A stretch of 64,000 nt of DNA, from positions 96,028 to 160,027 of the forward strand of contig NZ_LNZB01000056.1 in NCBI RefSeq assembly GCF_001468085.1. The letters are read 5' to 3'. Made by a program: the position numbers and the translations under genes. Positions 19,791-29,081 of the stretch are shown here, piece after piece. The stretch is from Legionella waltersii. GTDB taxonomy: Bacteria > Pseudomonadota > Gammaproteobacteria > Legionellales > Legionellaceae. The notes under the pieces are model-generated. The model saw nothing but the letters and a program-made list of their open reading frames with translations, was not told the DNA's origin and ran no database searches. Numbering within the stretch: position 1 is the first letter of the stretch; each line of letters starts with the position of its first letter.

Positions 19791-21581
19791 ATGGCAAAAA
19801 CGAATTTAACGGATGTGACTTTACGTGATGCACATCAGTGTTTACTGGCAACTCGTTTGCGCACAGAAGATATGGTGCCCATTTGCCACAAAATGGATGC
19901 GGTTGGTTTCTGGGCGATGGAGGTCTGGGGAGGTGCCACTTTTGATGCTTGTTTGCGTTTTTTAAAAGAAGATCCATGGGGTAGATTGCGTCAATTGCGC
20001 CAAGCATTACCAAATACTCAGTTATCCATGCTTTTGCGAGGACAAAACTTACTAGGCTATAGACATTATGCAGATGATGTAGTTAAAGAGTTTATTCAAT
20101 TAGCTGTGAAAAATGGGGTAGATGTTTTTCGGATTTTTGATGCACTTAATGATGTGCGCAATATTAAAGTAGCTATCGAAACTGTCAAAGCCTATAAGAA
20201 ACATGCACAAGGGACAATTTGTTACACAACAAGTCCTGTACACACCATGGATAATTTCTTAGATTTAGGGCTCAAATTGGCGGAGTTAGGTTGCGATAGC
20301 ATCGCTATCAAAGACATGGCGGGCTTACTGACTCCTGAAGTAACTGTTGAACTGTATAGTCGATTAGCCTCCAAAACGAAGTTGCCTATACATTTGCATA
20401 GTCATTCTACATCTGGCTTAGCGAGCATCTGTCATTACGAGGCTATTTTAGCAGGTTGCCAACATGTTGATACAGCGATTTCATCCTTTTCTGGTGGGGC
20501 ATCTCATCCACCGTCTGAACCGTTAGTTGCCGCCCTAGCTGGTACAAAATATGATACCGAATTAAATTTAAGTTTACTTTTAGAAATTGATGATTATTTT
20601 AAGAAGGTCCGTAAAAAATATGATCAATATGAAAGTGAAGCAAAGGAAATAGATCCTCGCGTTCAACATTATCAGGTTCCTGGCGGGATGATTTCAAATT
20701 TATACAGCCAACTGAAAGAGCAGAATGCCCTTGATAAGTTGGATGAGGTACACAAAGAAATTCCTATTGTTCGTAAGGATTTAGGTTATCCTCCTCTGGT
20801 CACGCCCACTTCCCAGGTTGTTGGTTCTCAGGCAGTCATCAATGTATTAACAGGTGAGCGCTACAAAACCATTACTAATGAAGTCAAATTATATTGCCAG
20901 GGAAGATACGGTGCCCCACCAGGGAAAATTTCTTCCTCGCTGAGGAAAAAAGCGATAGGTCATACTGAAGTGATAGATGTTCGGCCTGCCGATTTATTGC
21001 CCAACGAGTTGAGCCAACTAAAGAAGGAAATAGGCACCTTAGCACTAAGCGAAGAGGATGTTTTGGTTTATGCTATGTTTCCAGAAGTAGGTCGTCAATT
21101 TCTAGAGCAGCGAAAACAGAATCAACTTATTCCCGAGCCTTTGTTAACTCAAGAACATTCTCAGTCTAGTCACGCATCTTCAGAGTTTGATATCAGCTTG
21201 CATGGGGAGATGTATCACGTCAAAGTTACTGGTTTTGGTGCATCGGAACATAATCAGCAATCTTGTTATTTATGGGTTGATGGGGTTCCAGAGGAAGTTG
21301 TTGTTCATTGGGCTGATGTAGAAAAAAATGCTGACTTTGTTGTAAGTCACAAAATTGGTCCAGGTGATATAACAGTGGCTATTCCCGGTTCTATTGTTGC
21401 AATTCATGTTGCAGTGGGAGAGTCTGTTAAGAAAGGACAAGTGGTTCTCGTTCTAGAGGCCATGAAAATGGAAACGGAAATCTTAGCTCCCGTTGATGGA
21501 GTAGTACATGCGATTTTATGCTCAAAAGGAGATAAGGTTACACCTGAGCAGGTGTTGATAAAATTAGAGCATATCTCTTAG
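19791..21581 (+). CDS. Biotin-dependent carboxyltransferase: oxaloacetate decarboxylase alpha / pyruvate carboxylase subunit B type
   Basis: 596 residues. An N-terminal TIM-barrel carboxyltransferase domain starts TNLTDVTLRDAHQ and has metal-site HLHSHSTSG. A conserved carboxylase domain follows, then a C-terminal biotinyl domain with EAMKMETEI (biotin Lys559). The architecture fits both OadA of oxaloacetate decarboxylase and PycB of two-subunit pyruvate carboxylase. No oadB or oadG lies nearby, and a biotin carboxylase gene (accC) is divergently located 1.2 kb away, so an anaplerotic PycB role is plausible. Preceded by a 247-bp divergent gap. Confidence 0.9.
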   Translation: MAKTNLTDVTLRDAHQCLLATRLRTEDMVPICHKMDAVGFWAMEVWGGATFDACLRFLKEDPWGRLRQLRQALPNTQLSMLLRGQNLLGYRHYADDVVKEFIQLAVKNGVDVFRIFDALNDVRNIKVAIETVKAYKKHAQGTICYTTSPVHTMDNFLDLGLKLAELGCDSIAIKDMAGLLTPEVTVELYSRLASKTKLPIHLHSHSTSGLASICHYEAILAGCQHVDTAISSFSGGASHPPSEPLVAALAGTKYDTELNLSLLLEIDDYFKKVRKKYDQYESEAKEIDPRVQHYQVPGGMISNLYSQLKEQNALDKLDEVHKEIPIVRKDLGYPPLVTPTSQVVGSQAVINVLTGERYKTITNEVKLYCQGRYGAPPGKISSSLRKKAIGHTEVIDVRPADLLPNELSQLKKEIGTLALSEEDVLVYAMFPEVGRQFLEQRKQNQLIPEPLLTQEHSQSSHASSEFDISLHGEMYHVKVTGFGASEHNQQSCYLWVDGVPEEVVVHWADVEKNADFVVSHKIGPGDITVAIPGSIVAIHVAVGESVKKGQVVLVLEAMKMETEILAPVDGVVHAILCSKGDKVTPEQVLIKLEHIS

Positions 21582-21620
21582 ATTGTGACTCGCCCTAAGG
21601 TTCTGAGAAAGAATAGAGTA

Positions 21621-21984
21621 GGGGACGGACCCTGAGGGATCGACACATTTTTTAAAAAGGGGCATTTATACCAAAGGTCAGGTGCTTCGCCGAATGGCGT
21701 TGCCTTAAGCGGTGGTATTAGGTTCATCTATCTGGCCCTCATCGGACCGCTTGCTTATGCGCGCGGCTCGGTTCCTTCGTTGCTGTCTGAATCAAATCCT
21801 AGTCACCGCAGGGAGTGAACCGAGCCGCGCGCGTCAGCAAGCGGATACGGAACTATCCGTTTTCACGAATGACGCTGCTAAGGCAGCGCCATTCGGCGAA
21901 GCGCCTAATCTAGGCTTACTGACCATCAAAGAAGAGATGAGTCGGGGCACTATCATAGGTGTCGATTCCTCATGGACGGACCCC
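21621..21984. repeat. Dispersed palindromic repeat, copy 2 (full-length nested palindrome)
   Basis: A ~364-bp imperfect palindrome. The outer ends (GGGGACGGACC...TGAGGGATCGACAC against GTGTCGATTCCTCA...GGACCCC) are inverted. The middle arms (GCTTCGCCGAATGGCG near 21682 and CGCCATTCGGCGAAGC near 21887) are inverted. The inner arms CCGCTTGCT and GCGCGCGGCTCGGTTC pair perfectly with their partners across a ~45-nt loop. Positions 21747-21972 match copy 1 at 9290-9514. A 127-codon ORF inside shows no protein-like features. It has no transposase gene and could be a non-autonomous mobile or structured element. Confidence 0.85.
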
Positions 21985-22463
21985 AGTAGATTCCGTACCG
22001 ATTTGGCAGTCCTAAAAGCCTATCCCAATAAAAAGAGTTTGCTTTTTTATCACAAGAGGTTAAAATTGGTCCATCTAGGATTAATTTTGTCTTAAATGCA
22101 CTCATTACGCTTATGTGCTTTCTTGTTGATGCATTTGCTAATTGGTGTGGAAAAACTGAAATTAGTATTTTCAAATAAGATAATTTTATGCTAGTTTGGA
22201 ACAGTTTGTAGAAGATACACTGGCCTCTTTAAATGAAGCTTTTAAAAAGTATTAGTGCTCTTCCAAATAGATTTGTGTAGGAAATATCTAATGTGTATTT
22301 TTATTGCATTAGGGATTGACCTAGTTTTGAAGCCCTTGATTTTGTAGAAATACATTAGCTATGTGATCTAGGTATGACTTAAAAATCTCTGGGTAGTAAA
22401 CCAAACATGAGTTTTCCAGGAAGGATTGCTTCATGGGAATATCTTTGAAAGGAGTTAGAATCA
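21985..22463 (+). other. Long untranslated region upstream of proA
   Basis: About 480 bp between the palindromic repeat and proA. It is AT-rich, contains no credible ORF, and ends with an AAAGGAG ribosome site 9 bp before the proA ATG. Promoter hexamers are not clear enough for me to name a start site. A long leader is consistent with a regulated secreted-protease gene, which is inference. Confidence 0.4.
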
Positions 22464-24092
22464 ATGCACCCTAATTATTATTTGTCGCCGATCGCTGTAG
22501 CTATTGCATTAGGGGTCGCTTCACCTGTAAAAGCGGCCGACCCGATTGCTTTGCAAAAATCAACGTTCTCAGAAGTTCAACAAAAATTTCAATTTAACGT
22601 CCCTGGTGTGCAGCAAGGGGGAGTGGTATCTGTAGACGGATTGCACTTTGTTAGCCAACACACGGATAAAAATAAAGTAACACACGTTCGTATGCAGCAA
22701 GAATACGCCGGTTTTCCAGTTTTTGGTGGTTATGCAATTATGCATAGCAAGAACACAGCAAAAATGCTTGGCGCTGCTAAGTCAGATGTGAACATGAATG
22801 GACTTGTATACAAAGGGTTACAAAAAGAATTAGGCAAACCTAGTGCTTCTTTTGTAAAAAATGCTTCAGTTGCCCTAGAGCAATTTAAGAACAAATTTGC
22901 TAACAAAGCAGTCAGTGAAGAACAAGTGACCCCAATGGTTTACATTGATGAGAATCACAAAGCTCATTGGGCCTATAAAGTCAGCGTATTTGTGACTCAT
23001 ACGGATCAAATTCCTGAGCGTCCAACCGCAATCATTGATGCTGAAACCAACAAACCATTTGTGCAATGGAATGATGTAAAAACAGGTGCTGCACCAGCTA
23101 AAGGCATGGGATTTGGCGGCAACCATAAAATGGGCGAATATCAATTTGGTAAAGATTTACCTTTATTAGAACTTACTCGCGATTCCAGTGCTGAGATGTG
23201 TTTCATGGAAAATACCGATGTGAAAGTCGTTGACATGGAACATAAATATTATTCTAAAAACAAGCCAATGCAATTTACTTGTAGGGATAACCCAAGAGAT
23301 CCAGTGAACCAATATTGGACTGGATATAAAGCCGATGGATATGATCGTGATAATGGAGCCTCTTCTCCTACTAATGACGCATTGTATGCGGGTTATGTAA
23401 TCAAGCACATGTATCATGATTGGTATGGTGTGGAAGCATTAACTAAGTCTGATGGTTCACCAATGCAGCTTGTGATGCGTGTTCATTATGGTCAGGGTTA
23501 TGAAAATGCCTACTGGGATGGCAAACAAATGACCTTTGGTGATGGTGACACCATGATGTATCCATTAGTGTCACTTGGTGTCGGTGGTCATGAAATTAGT
23601 CATGGTTTCACCGAACAACATTCAGGTCTTGAGTATTTTGGTCAATCTGGTGGTATGAACGAAGCGTTTTCTGACATGGCTGCTCAAGCTGCCGAGTATT
23701 ACTCTATGGGTAAAAACAGCTGGCAAATTGGCCCTGAAATCATGAAAGAAGACAGTGGCTACGATGCACTTCGCTACATGGATAAACCAAGTAGAGATGG
23801 AATGTCTATTGACGTTGCTGATGATTACTATGGTGGCTTAGATGTTCATTATTCAAGTGGAGTTTTTAATCACTTATTCTATATCTTAGCAACTCAACCA
23901 AATTGGAATGCCAGAATGGCGTTTGACGTTATGGTTAAAGCAAATATGGACTATTGGACACCTTATTCAACCTTTGATGAAGGTGGTTGTGGTGTATTAA
24001 ATGCTGCTAAAGACTTGAAGTATAATCTTGACGACGTTAAAAAATCGTTGAGCGATGTTACCATCAATTACCAATCTTGCTTCACTGAATAG
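22464..24092 (+). CDS. proA: ProA, secreted M4 zinc metalloprotease (major secretory protein)
   Basis: 542 residues, as in Legionella ProA/Msp. It has a signal peptide (about 1-24, ending VKAA), a PepSY/FTP propeptide (about 25-205), and a thermolysin-type catalytic domain. Zinc ligands are H376 and H380 in HEISH plus E400 in the GGMNEAFSD motif; E377 is the general base. A second His lies in DVHYSSGVFNH. It is exported by Sec and the Lsp type II system and degrades host and bacterial proteins. Its 3' end overlaps the convergent hydrolase gene by 11 bp. Confidence 0.97.
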   Translation: MHPNYYLSPIAVAIALGVASPVKAADPIALQKSTFSEVQQKFQFNVPGVQQGGVVSVDGLHFVSQHTDKNKVTHVRMQQEYAGFPVFGGYAIMHSKNTAKMLGAAKSDVNMNGLVYKGLQKELGKPSASFVKNASVALEQFKNKFANKAVSEEQVTPMVYIDENHKAHWAYKVSVFVTHTDQIPERPTAIIDAETNKPFVQWNDVKTGAAPAKGMGFGGNHKMGEYQFGKDLPLLELTRDSSAEMCFMENTDVKVVDMEHKYYSKNKPMQFTCRDNPRDPVNQYWTGYKADGYDRDNGASSPTNDALYAGYVIKHMYHDWYGVEALTKSDGSPMQLVMRVHYGQGYENAYWDGKQMTFGDGDTMMYPLVSLGVGGHEISHGFTEQHSGLEYFGQSGGMNEAFSDMAAQAAEYYSMGKNSWQIGPEIMKEDSGYDALRYMDKPSRDGMSIDVADDYYGGLDVHYSSGVFNHLFYILATQPNWNARMAFDVMVKANMDYWTPYSTFDEGGCGVLNAAKDLKYNLDDVKKSLSDVTINYQSCFTE

Positions 24093-24954
24093 GGTTGCAT
24101 GAGTCAATAAATTGAGCCAGAAGTCGGGTTACCACTTCTGGCTCTTCCAGATGGATATGATGTCCGCCTTCAAGTTGCTTAACTTCCATATGTTTTATCG
24201 CTTTCATTCTAGCGTTGATTAGATCGGAATTGAATGCAAATCCACTTGTAGCCCAAATTAAAAGAGTTTTGCATTGAACTTCAGAAAGACAAGAAAGAAC
24301 TTGTTCCTCAGTCATTTTTAGAGGAGAGGGAATTAATAATTTTCGATCATGCCTCCAGTAATATATTCCATCTTCTTCCATCGTTCCTCTTTCACAGAGT
24401 ATTTTTGCAATTTCTAACGATACATAGCCTTTTGTTGAGCGTGCTCTGGCTGCATGATCAAACGCTTTATAGCCAGTAATTTTAGAGGATTTTTTTTGGT
24501 CAAGGTAATCCATGAATGTTGTTAGTTGCTTACAAGCTGTCTCAGCGGGCAATGAAAATGGACCTAAACCTTCGATCAAGCTTAATGATAGAAATCGCTC
24601 AGGTGCGACTCCGGCAAGAAGACTTCCTAAGCAAGCTCCCATGGAATGTCCTAACAAATGTACTCTTTTCATTTTTAAAGCATTGAGTATTTCCAAAACA
24701 ATAAATAGGCCATCGATAAAATGATAAATGCATCCAGCAGGCAAATGGGATGAGTGTCCATGTCCAGGAAGATCAACGGCTACAATATAGTATTTATCTT
24801 GCAGTCCTTTGGCGATTTCATCAAAGCTATTTGCATTATCAAGCCATCCATGAAGCGCAATAATGGGTGGATTTTGTGAGTTTCCCCAAGTTTTATAGGC
24901 AATGGTAAATCCAGGGATTTGAAGATGCGTAGTATTCATGTTGATTGAGAGCAT
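24082..24954 (-). CDS. Alpha/beta-fold hydrolase
   Basis: 290 residues (285 if the ATG five codons in is used). It shows the alpha/beta hydrolase signature: oxyanion HGWLDN at about 35-40, nucleophile elbow GHSMG with Ser104, and the C-terminal GGHHIHLEEP with catalytic His. It has no signal peptide, so it is probably cytoplasmic. It resembles the serine-hydrolase-like/epoxide-hydrolase-like group, but the substrate cannot be told. It converges on proA with an 11-bp overlap of coding ends. A gene of this kind beside proA is also my recollection of L. pneumophila. Confidence 0.85.
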   Translation of the reverse strand: MLSINMNTTHLQIPGFTIAYKTWGNSQNPPIIALHGWLDNANSFDEIAKGLQDKYYIVAVDLPGHGHSSHLPAGCIYHFIDGLFIVLEILNALKMKRVHLLGHSMGACLGSLLAGVAPERFLSLSLIEGLGPFSLPAETACKQLTTFMDYLDQKKSSKITGYKAFDHAARARSTKGYVSLEIAKILCERGTMEEDGIYYWRHDRKLLIPSPLKMTEEQVLSCLSEVQCKTLLIWATSGFAFNSDLINARMKAIKHMEVKQLEGGHHIHLEEPEVVTRLLAQFIDSCNPIQ

Positions 24955-25167
24955 TAGTTATTTTCTATAGCTTAGTACTTTATTGGACTTTGTGTAAATT
25001 GATCTTCACTGTATCTCCAGATTTCCTCCAGGGCAATCTTGGGACTTAGGCGTATCATGGCTAATTCTGGGAAGGATTTTTTTATATAAAAAATAATTTA
25101 AATATGGATTATACTTAGGAATGTTAGCCTAACTTCTGAAATTCTCACCTTGATAGAGCGATCATTT

Positions 25168-25926
25168 ATGCTACAAAACACGAATACTGTTTCATTAATT
25201 ACTTACAATATTCACAAAGGTTTTGGAGTAGGGGCAATGCGTTTTATGCTTCCAGAAATGCGCGAGGCTATTATTAGCTTAAATCCTGATTTTGTCTTTT
25301 TACAAGAGGTTCAGGGTAAGCACAGAAAACGTGAAAAGAGAATAGAAAGCTGGCCTGATTCTCCGCAATTTGAATACATTGCTGAGAACATTTGGCCTCA
25401 TTATATTTATGCTAAAAATGCCGTTTACCAATCGGGGCATCATGGCAATGCTATCTTAAGCAAATACCCTTTTGAAAGTTTTGAAAGCATTAATTTATCC
25501 AATATCAATCGAGCATCGCGGGGTATCTTACATACTCGTCTGAAGTTGAATAATTCAATGATACATTTGTTGTGCGTACACTTGGGTCTATTTAAAGGTG
25601 AAAGAGCTGAACAGTGCAAAGCACTCATGGAAAGAATTCAGTCCGTTGTCCCATTGAATGAGCCGCTGTTAATGGCAGGTGATTTTAACGATTGGAGAGC
25701 AGTGATCTCTAAACCCATGCACGATGATTTGGGGATAAAAGAAGCGTTTGTTGCTGTTGAAGGGCAGCATGCACGATCTTTTCCGGCAATTAGGCCTGCA
25801 TTATGTATTGATAGAGTCTATTTTCGCGGGATGCAAGTGAAAGAGGTTGCCTGTTTGCAAGGTAAACCATGGAGGCTTTTATCTGATCATTTGCCTTTGT
25901 ATGCAAGCTTTGAATTGAATGGATAA
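25168..25926 (+). CDS. Endonuclease/exonuclease/phosphatase family protein
   Basis: 252 residues from ATG 25168 (MLQNTNTV); a TTG six codons upstream is a weaker alternative. EEP-fold motifs are in order: ITYNIHKGFG (Asn), LQEVQGKH (metal-binding Glu), GNAILSKYP, AGDFNDWR (Asp/Asn) and the C-terminal SDHLPLYA. The family includes Mg-dependent nucleases and phospholipid or sugar phosphatases. Small versions such as this are often annotated as cardiolipin-pathway or DNase-like, and the sequence does not decide. No signal peptide is visible. Confidence 0.85.
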   Translation: MLQNTNTVSLITYNIHKGFGVGAMRFMLPEMREAIISLNPDFVFLQEVQGKHRKREKRIESWPDSPQFEYIAENIWPHYIYAKNAVYQSGHHGNAILSKYPFESFESINLSNINRASRGILHTRLKLNNSMIHLLCVHLGLFKGERAEQCKALMERIQSVVPLNEPLLMAGDFNDWRAVISKPMHDDLGIKEAFVAVEGQHARSFPAIRPALCIDRVYFRGMQVKEVACLQGKPWRLLSDHLPLYASFELNG

Positions 25927-25929
25927 CTG

Positions 25930-26901
25930 CTATAGTTTCAGTGAGCTATCATTATACTCATCTATTAGTTCTTCTATCGACCTATCAATTGGTTGAGAAA
26001 AAAATAGGGAGGAACTTTGGGTAGTGGTGGTGAGTTGGGTCTTGACTTTGGCTTCACTGATTAAAGACTCAAGGAGAATTCCACTCACGGTAATTCCCGA
26101 ATTGGTTAAAGTGGCAATTTGTAAAAATAACTCTTTAGTGAGTTTTTTATGATTCTCACGAAGCCATGTCAAACTGCAGATATTGTCTAAAGAGATTAGC
26201 CTCGCTTTACACAAATCATTAATGCAATTAATACTCAATTGATCTTCAAAGTACAAAAGATTTTGCGTAATGATTAACGTGACGGGCATGGACTCTTTTA
26301 GTTCAGGATCTTTCCAATAATCATCAAAACGAGAGCTGAGATCTTTAGCAAAATCCATGCTTGCAACAGATTTGGAGCGTTTAAGAGCTAAATCCATATC
26401 TACTAGAGTAACTTCTCCAGTATCTAATGCGGTTAGAAAATTACCTCTGGTTGCAGCATCCACGACTATTCTTCGGGTATCATTGTATAATTCGATAAGT
26501 TTATTTGCTATCTCGGCATCGGTTGAAGGCCTTGTGTTTGTTATGTAAGGGGAAACCCAACCAAGCTTATATCTCCCTGCAAAAGGTAATTTACGGTTGA
26601 CTTCGTTCCATACTCTAATCGCACGGTCTGGAGTATTCATTGCATTTAGAATGGGTTTGTCTTTCTCTACAATCGGATATTTGAGAACCCATGGCCCCTC
26701 ATAATCGCTAGTTGGAACTAATTTAGATGGACCAAAATTTGATCGCCAACTGATGTTGTTAGCTCCTTGTCCTATAGATAACCACTGATAACTCGATTGT
26801 GAACTTTGCGTGCTAGCTTCTGAGTTAGAAGGATTATTATCTTTATCCATGTTTTCGATAGTAGAATCTTTTGCTGAGGAGTCATTGTCAATTAATGGCA
26901 T
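25930..26901 (-). CDS. Kinase-like protein, candidate Dot/Icm effector
   Basis: 323 residues; I do not recognise a named orthologue. The N-terminal ~38 residues are disordered (Ser/Asn/Asp-rich). Then come features in protein-kinase order: glycine loop SIGQGANNISW (about 42-52), VLK Lys74, a helix with Glu100 (IRVWNEVN), a catalytic-loop-like DAATRGNFL (D148, N154), and a DFG-like VDMD (D168, D170). The C-terminal tail EELIDEYNDSSLKL is Glu/Asp-rich with hydrophobic ends, as in many Dot/Icm translocation signals. It is divergent from the orphan gene at 27098. Kinase activity and secretion are both inference. Confidence 0.6.
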   Translation of the reverse strand: MPLIDNDSSAKDSTIENMDKDNNPSNSEASTQSSQSSYQWLSIGQGANNISWRSNFGPSKLVPTSDYEGPWVLKYPIVEKDKPILNAMNTPDRAIRVWNEVNRKLPFAGRYKLGWVSPYITNTRPSTDAEIANKLIELYNDTRRIVVDAATRGNFLTALDTGEVTLVDMDLALKRSKSVASMDFAKDLSSRFDDYWKDPELKESMPVTLIITQNLLYFEDQLSINCINDLCKARLISLDNICSLTWLRENHKKLTKELFLQIATLTNSGITVSGILLESLISEAKVKTQLTTTTQSSSLFFSQPIDRSIEELIDEYNDSSLKL

Positions 26902-27097
26902 AGAAGATAGGTTGATTGCTTATAAAAATATTGAACACAACTAATATCAAATATTCAATTTGAAAGCAATACATGGCCAATAAGAGTGTGGATATTTGGG
27001 ATTCATTATGATTTATAAATAATTCCACTGTCTACTAATAGAACTATGAGGATTAATAATGTAAAATATGGCAATTTAAAATTAGAAGATATTAAAA

Positions 27098-28951
27098 ATG
27101 CCATTTGAAATTGAGTTAGCAACAAAACATGAAACCGATAAATGGTCCCTAGAACAAACCAAGGAGGCTTTAGAGTTACAAGATTTATTGGACAAAGATG
27201 ATAGGAAAGGTTATGGGGAGCGCTTGATTGAACTTTCAAAAGAGAGTAATGGAGCGCATGAGTTTACTCGAATAGATGGCAAAATTTATGAATTTTTAAA
27301 CAAAAATGAAAAAATTGAGGTTTTTATTAAATTCCAAGTAAAAAAATCCGTCATTACTTGGTCATTTCTTGCCCCTAAGGATGTAACTTTTCAATCGTTT
27401 AGAGATCGGGTGTTTAATACAGCAGCTATGGCCCATTCCTGCGTTGATAATTCATGTGAAACCTATTACCGAGGTACCGATCATCTGCATATTAGAGAAA
27501 TGCATAGTTGTGAAGAAGAAGCTAGATACAATCATAATCACTATCGCACTGCAGATGGCGGACCTGTTACACCAATTGAAGTTTATCAGCATTTAGTTGC
27601 TTTTTGTGCACAACAAGAGGGTAGGCAATTTATTACTTCCATAGAAGAGAGAGATGACATTATATTAAAATACGCTCTGTATTGGGCTGAATTTAATGCG
27701 GATATCAATTATGTCGCTCTCTTTTTAATGGATAAAGAACAGGGATTTAAGCAAATTAATCAGAGATTGCTTGATATTGCTAGGATAGGAACACTTACCC
27801 CTGATCAAGCTGATGAAAAGTTGGATAAGTTCTTTTCTTCCACTCATGGCCGAAATATTCTGCATTTAGCATCCAAAAAAGGTTTGCCTTTGGATAAATT
27901 GAGCGATGTTAAAAATTATTTGAAATCTACCTATCGACAGATCTATTTAAAAGTATCATCTCCTATTCAAAAAGCAATTGCATCTGATCCTTCGCTTGAA
28001 TCTGTTAAATCAGACGTAACTATTGTTGGAGGTTCGAAGAGCCCAAGTCGCCAAAGTCCTAGGGATGAGTACTTGTCGTCTTCTGATCAGCAGCTGGATG
28101 ATATTGATAAGTTAGAGTTTCAGACTTTTGCAAGTGATGTGATCAAGCATTGTCGAAACATTGATAAGAAGTTGTTACAGGATTTGGAGTTAGAGGATTT
28201 TCGTAAAGGATTGCTATTATACTATGCACTGCGAACCGCTCAGATAAATTCAAAATTTGAATTAACCTTGGGTGAGCAACGCTTTCATTCTGATCTGACT
28301 ACTGATGCAAAAATAAAGCAAATGTTAAAAGAGTTACCTTCCTTACAAGTCGGTTCTACGGAAAGTTCGATAGGTGGTGTATTATTGAGTAAATTGATCA
28401 ATTGGGTTAAAAAATCCACTCCTGAGTTGGATAAGTGGGTTGCCTGGGTGAAAGTAAATGGTTCTCAAAGCTTTGGGTCAAGAATTTCAGGCGTCAGGCT
28501 AGTTGATGGCACTGTTAATTTATCTGTTTTACCCCCTAAACCAACTTCAAACACAAATGGTGGGTTTATTGACATTGATTTTGGAGAGGCCGCCTTAAAG
28601 ACGGTATTTTTACCTAAATCAACAACAGTTCAATTGCCTTCTAAAACATCTGAAAGACACGAATCACTTAAAGTAGAATTAGGACATGAATTAAAATCAT
28701 TAGTGGATCAGCAGTTGACTGTAAATAAGTTAGAACGAAGTGTATTTCAAGCAAAAGTTCAGGTGATTGAAGCCGCTTTATCTGTTCTTGCAGGAAAATC
28801 GTCAAAGAAGGATTTAGAGGCAGCTATGACGAAGAATAAAGGGTGGAATAGTGTTTCTTCAACTGGGTTTAAAAGCAGATTAGAAGTTAAAATTCAAGAA
28901 GTTATCGATTTGTACACTCCGGAAGCAAGTCTAGGTACAAAATTGAGCTAG
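27098..28951 (+). CDS. Orphan protein of 617 residues, candidate Dot/Icm effector
   Basis: I recognise no known family. It is soluble, with no signal peptide or membrane helix. Residues ~112-150 are rich in His and Cys (H113, C115, C120, H129, H131, H136, C138, H146, H148), which could be a metal site. The middle (about 310-345) is a Ser/Pro/Asp-rich linker, and the C-terminal third looks helical with heptad-like stretches. Size, charge, lack of bacterial domains and divergence from the kinase-like gene suggest a Legionella effector, but this is inference. A hairpin terminator follows. Confidence 0.55.
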   Translation: MPFEIELATKHETDKWSLEQTKEALELQDLLDKDDRKGYGERLIELSKESNGAHEFTRIDGKIYEFLNKNEKIEVFIKFQVKKSVITWSFLAPKDVTFQSFRDRVFNTAAMAHSCVDNSCETYYRGTDHLHIREMHSCEEEARYNHNHYRTADGGPVTPIEVYQHLVAFCAQQEGRQFITSIEERDDIILKYALYWAEFNADINYVALFLMDKEQGFKQINQRLLDIARIGTLTPDQADEKLDKFFSSTHGRNILHLASKKGLPLDKLSDVKNYLKSTYRQIYLKVSSPIQKAIASDPSLESVKSDVTIVGGSKSPSRQSPRDEYLSSSDQQLDDIDKLEFQTFASDVIKHCRNIDKKLLQDLELEDFRKGLLLYYALRTAQINSKFELTLGEQRFHSDLTTDAKIKQMLKELPSLQVGSTESSIGGVLLSKLINWVKKSTPELDKWVAWVKVNGSQSFGSRISGVRLVDGTVNLSVLPPKPTSNTNGGFIDIDFGEAALKTVFLPKSTTVQLPSKTSERHESLKVELGHELKSLVDQQLTVNKLERSVFQAKVQVIEAALSVLAGKSSKKDLEAAMTKNKGWNSVSSTGFKSRLEVKIQEVIDLYTPEASLGTKLS

Positions 28952-29016
28952 AATCTTAGTTAAAACGTTCTTGAGCTAAGCTTCCCGATACCTTGAATTA
29001 AATAGATTTACTGAGC

Positions 29017-29051
29017 ACCCAACACCAAGAGGAATGGTGCTGGGTATTTTT
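29017..29051 (+). terminator. Rho-independent terminator after the 617-residue orphan gene
   Basis: Stem ACCCA-A-CACC with GGTG-C-TGGGT (one A-C mismatch) and a 9-nt loop, followed directly by ATTTTT. It lies between the convergent orphan gene and the aldolase gene and has its T-tract on the plus strand. Confidence 0.75.
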
Positions 29052-29081
29052 CACTTCTAATACAGTACTGTTGAATTGGAA

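Noticed and set aside
21712..22095. 127-codon ORF between the carboxyltransferase gene and proA
   Set aside because: It spans the repeat and its palindromic arms; composition does not look like a protein and no ribosome site is present.
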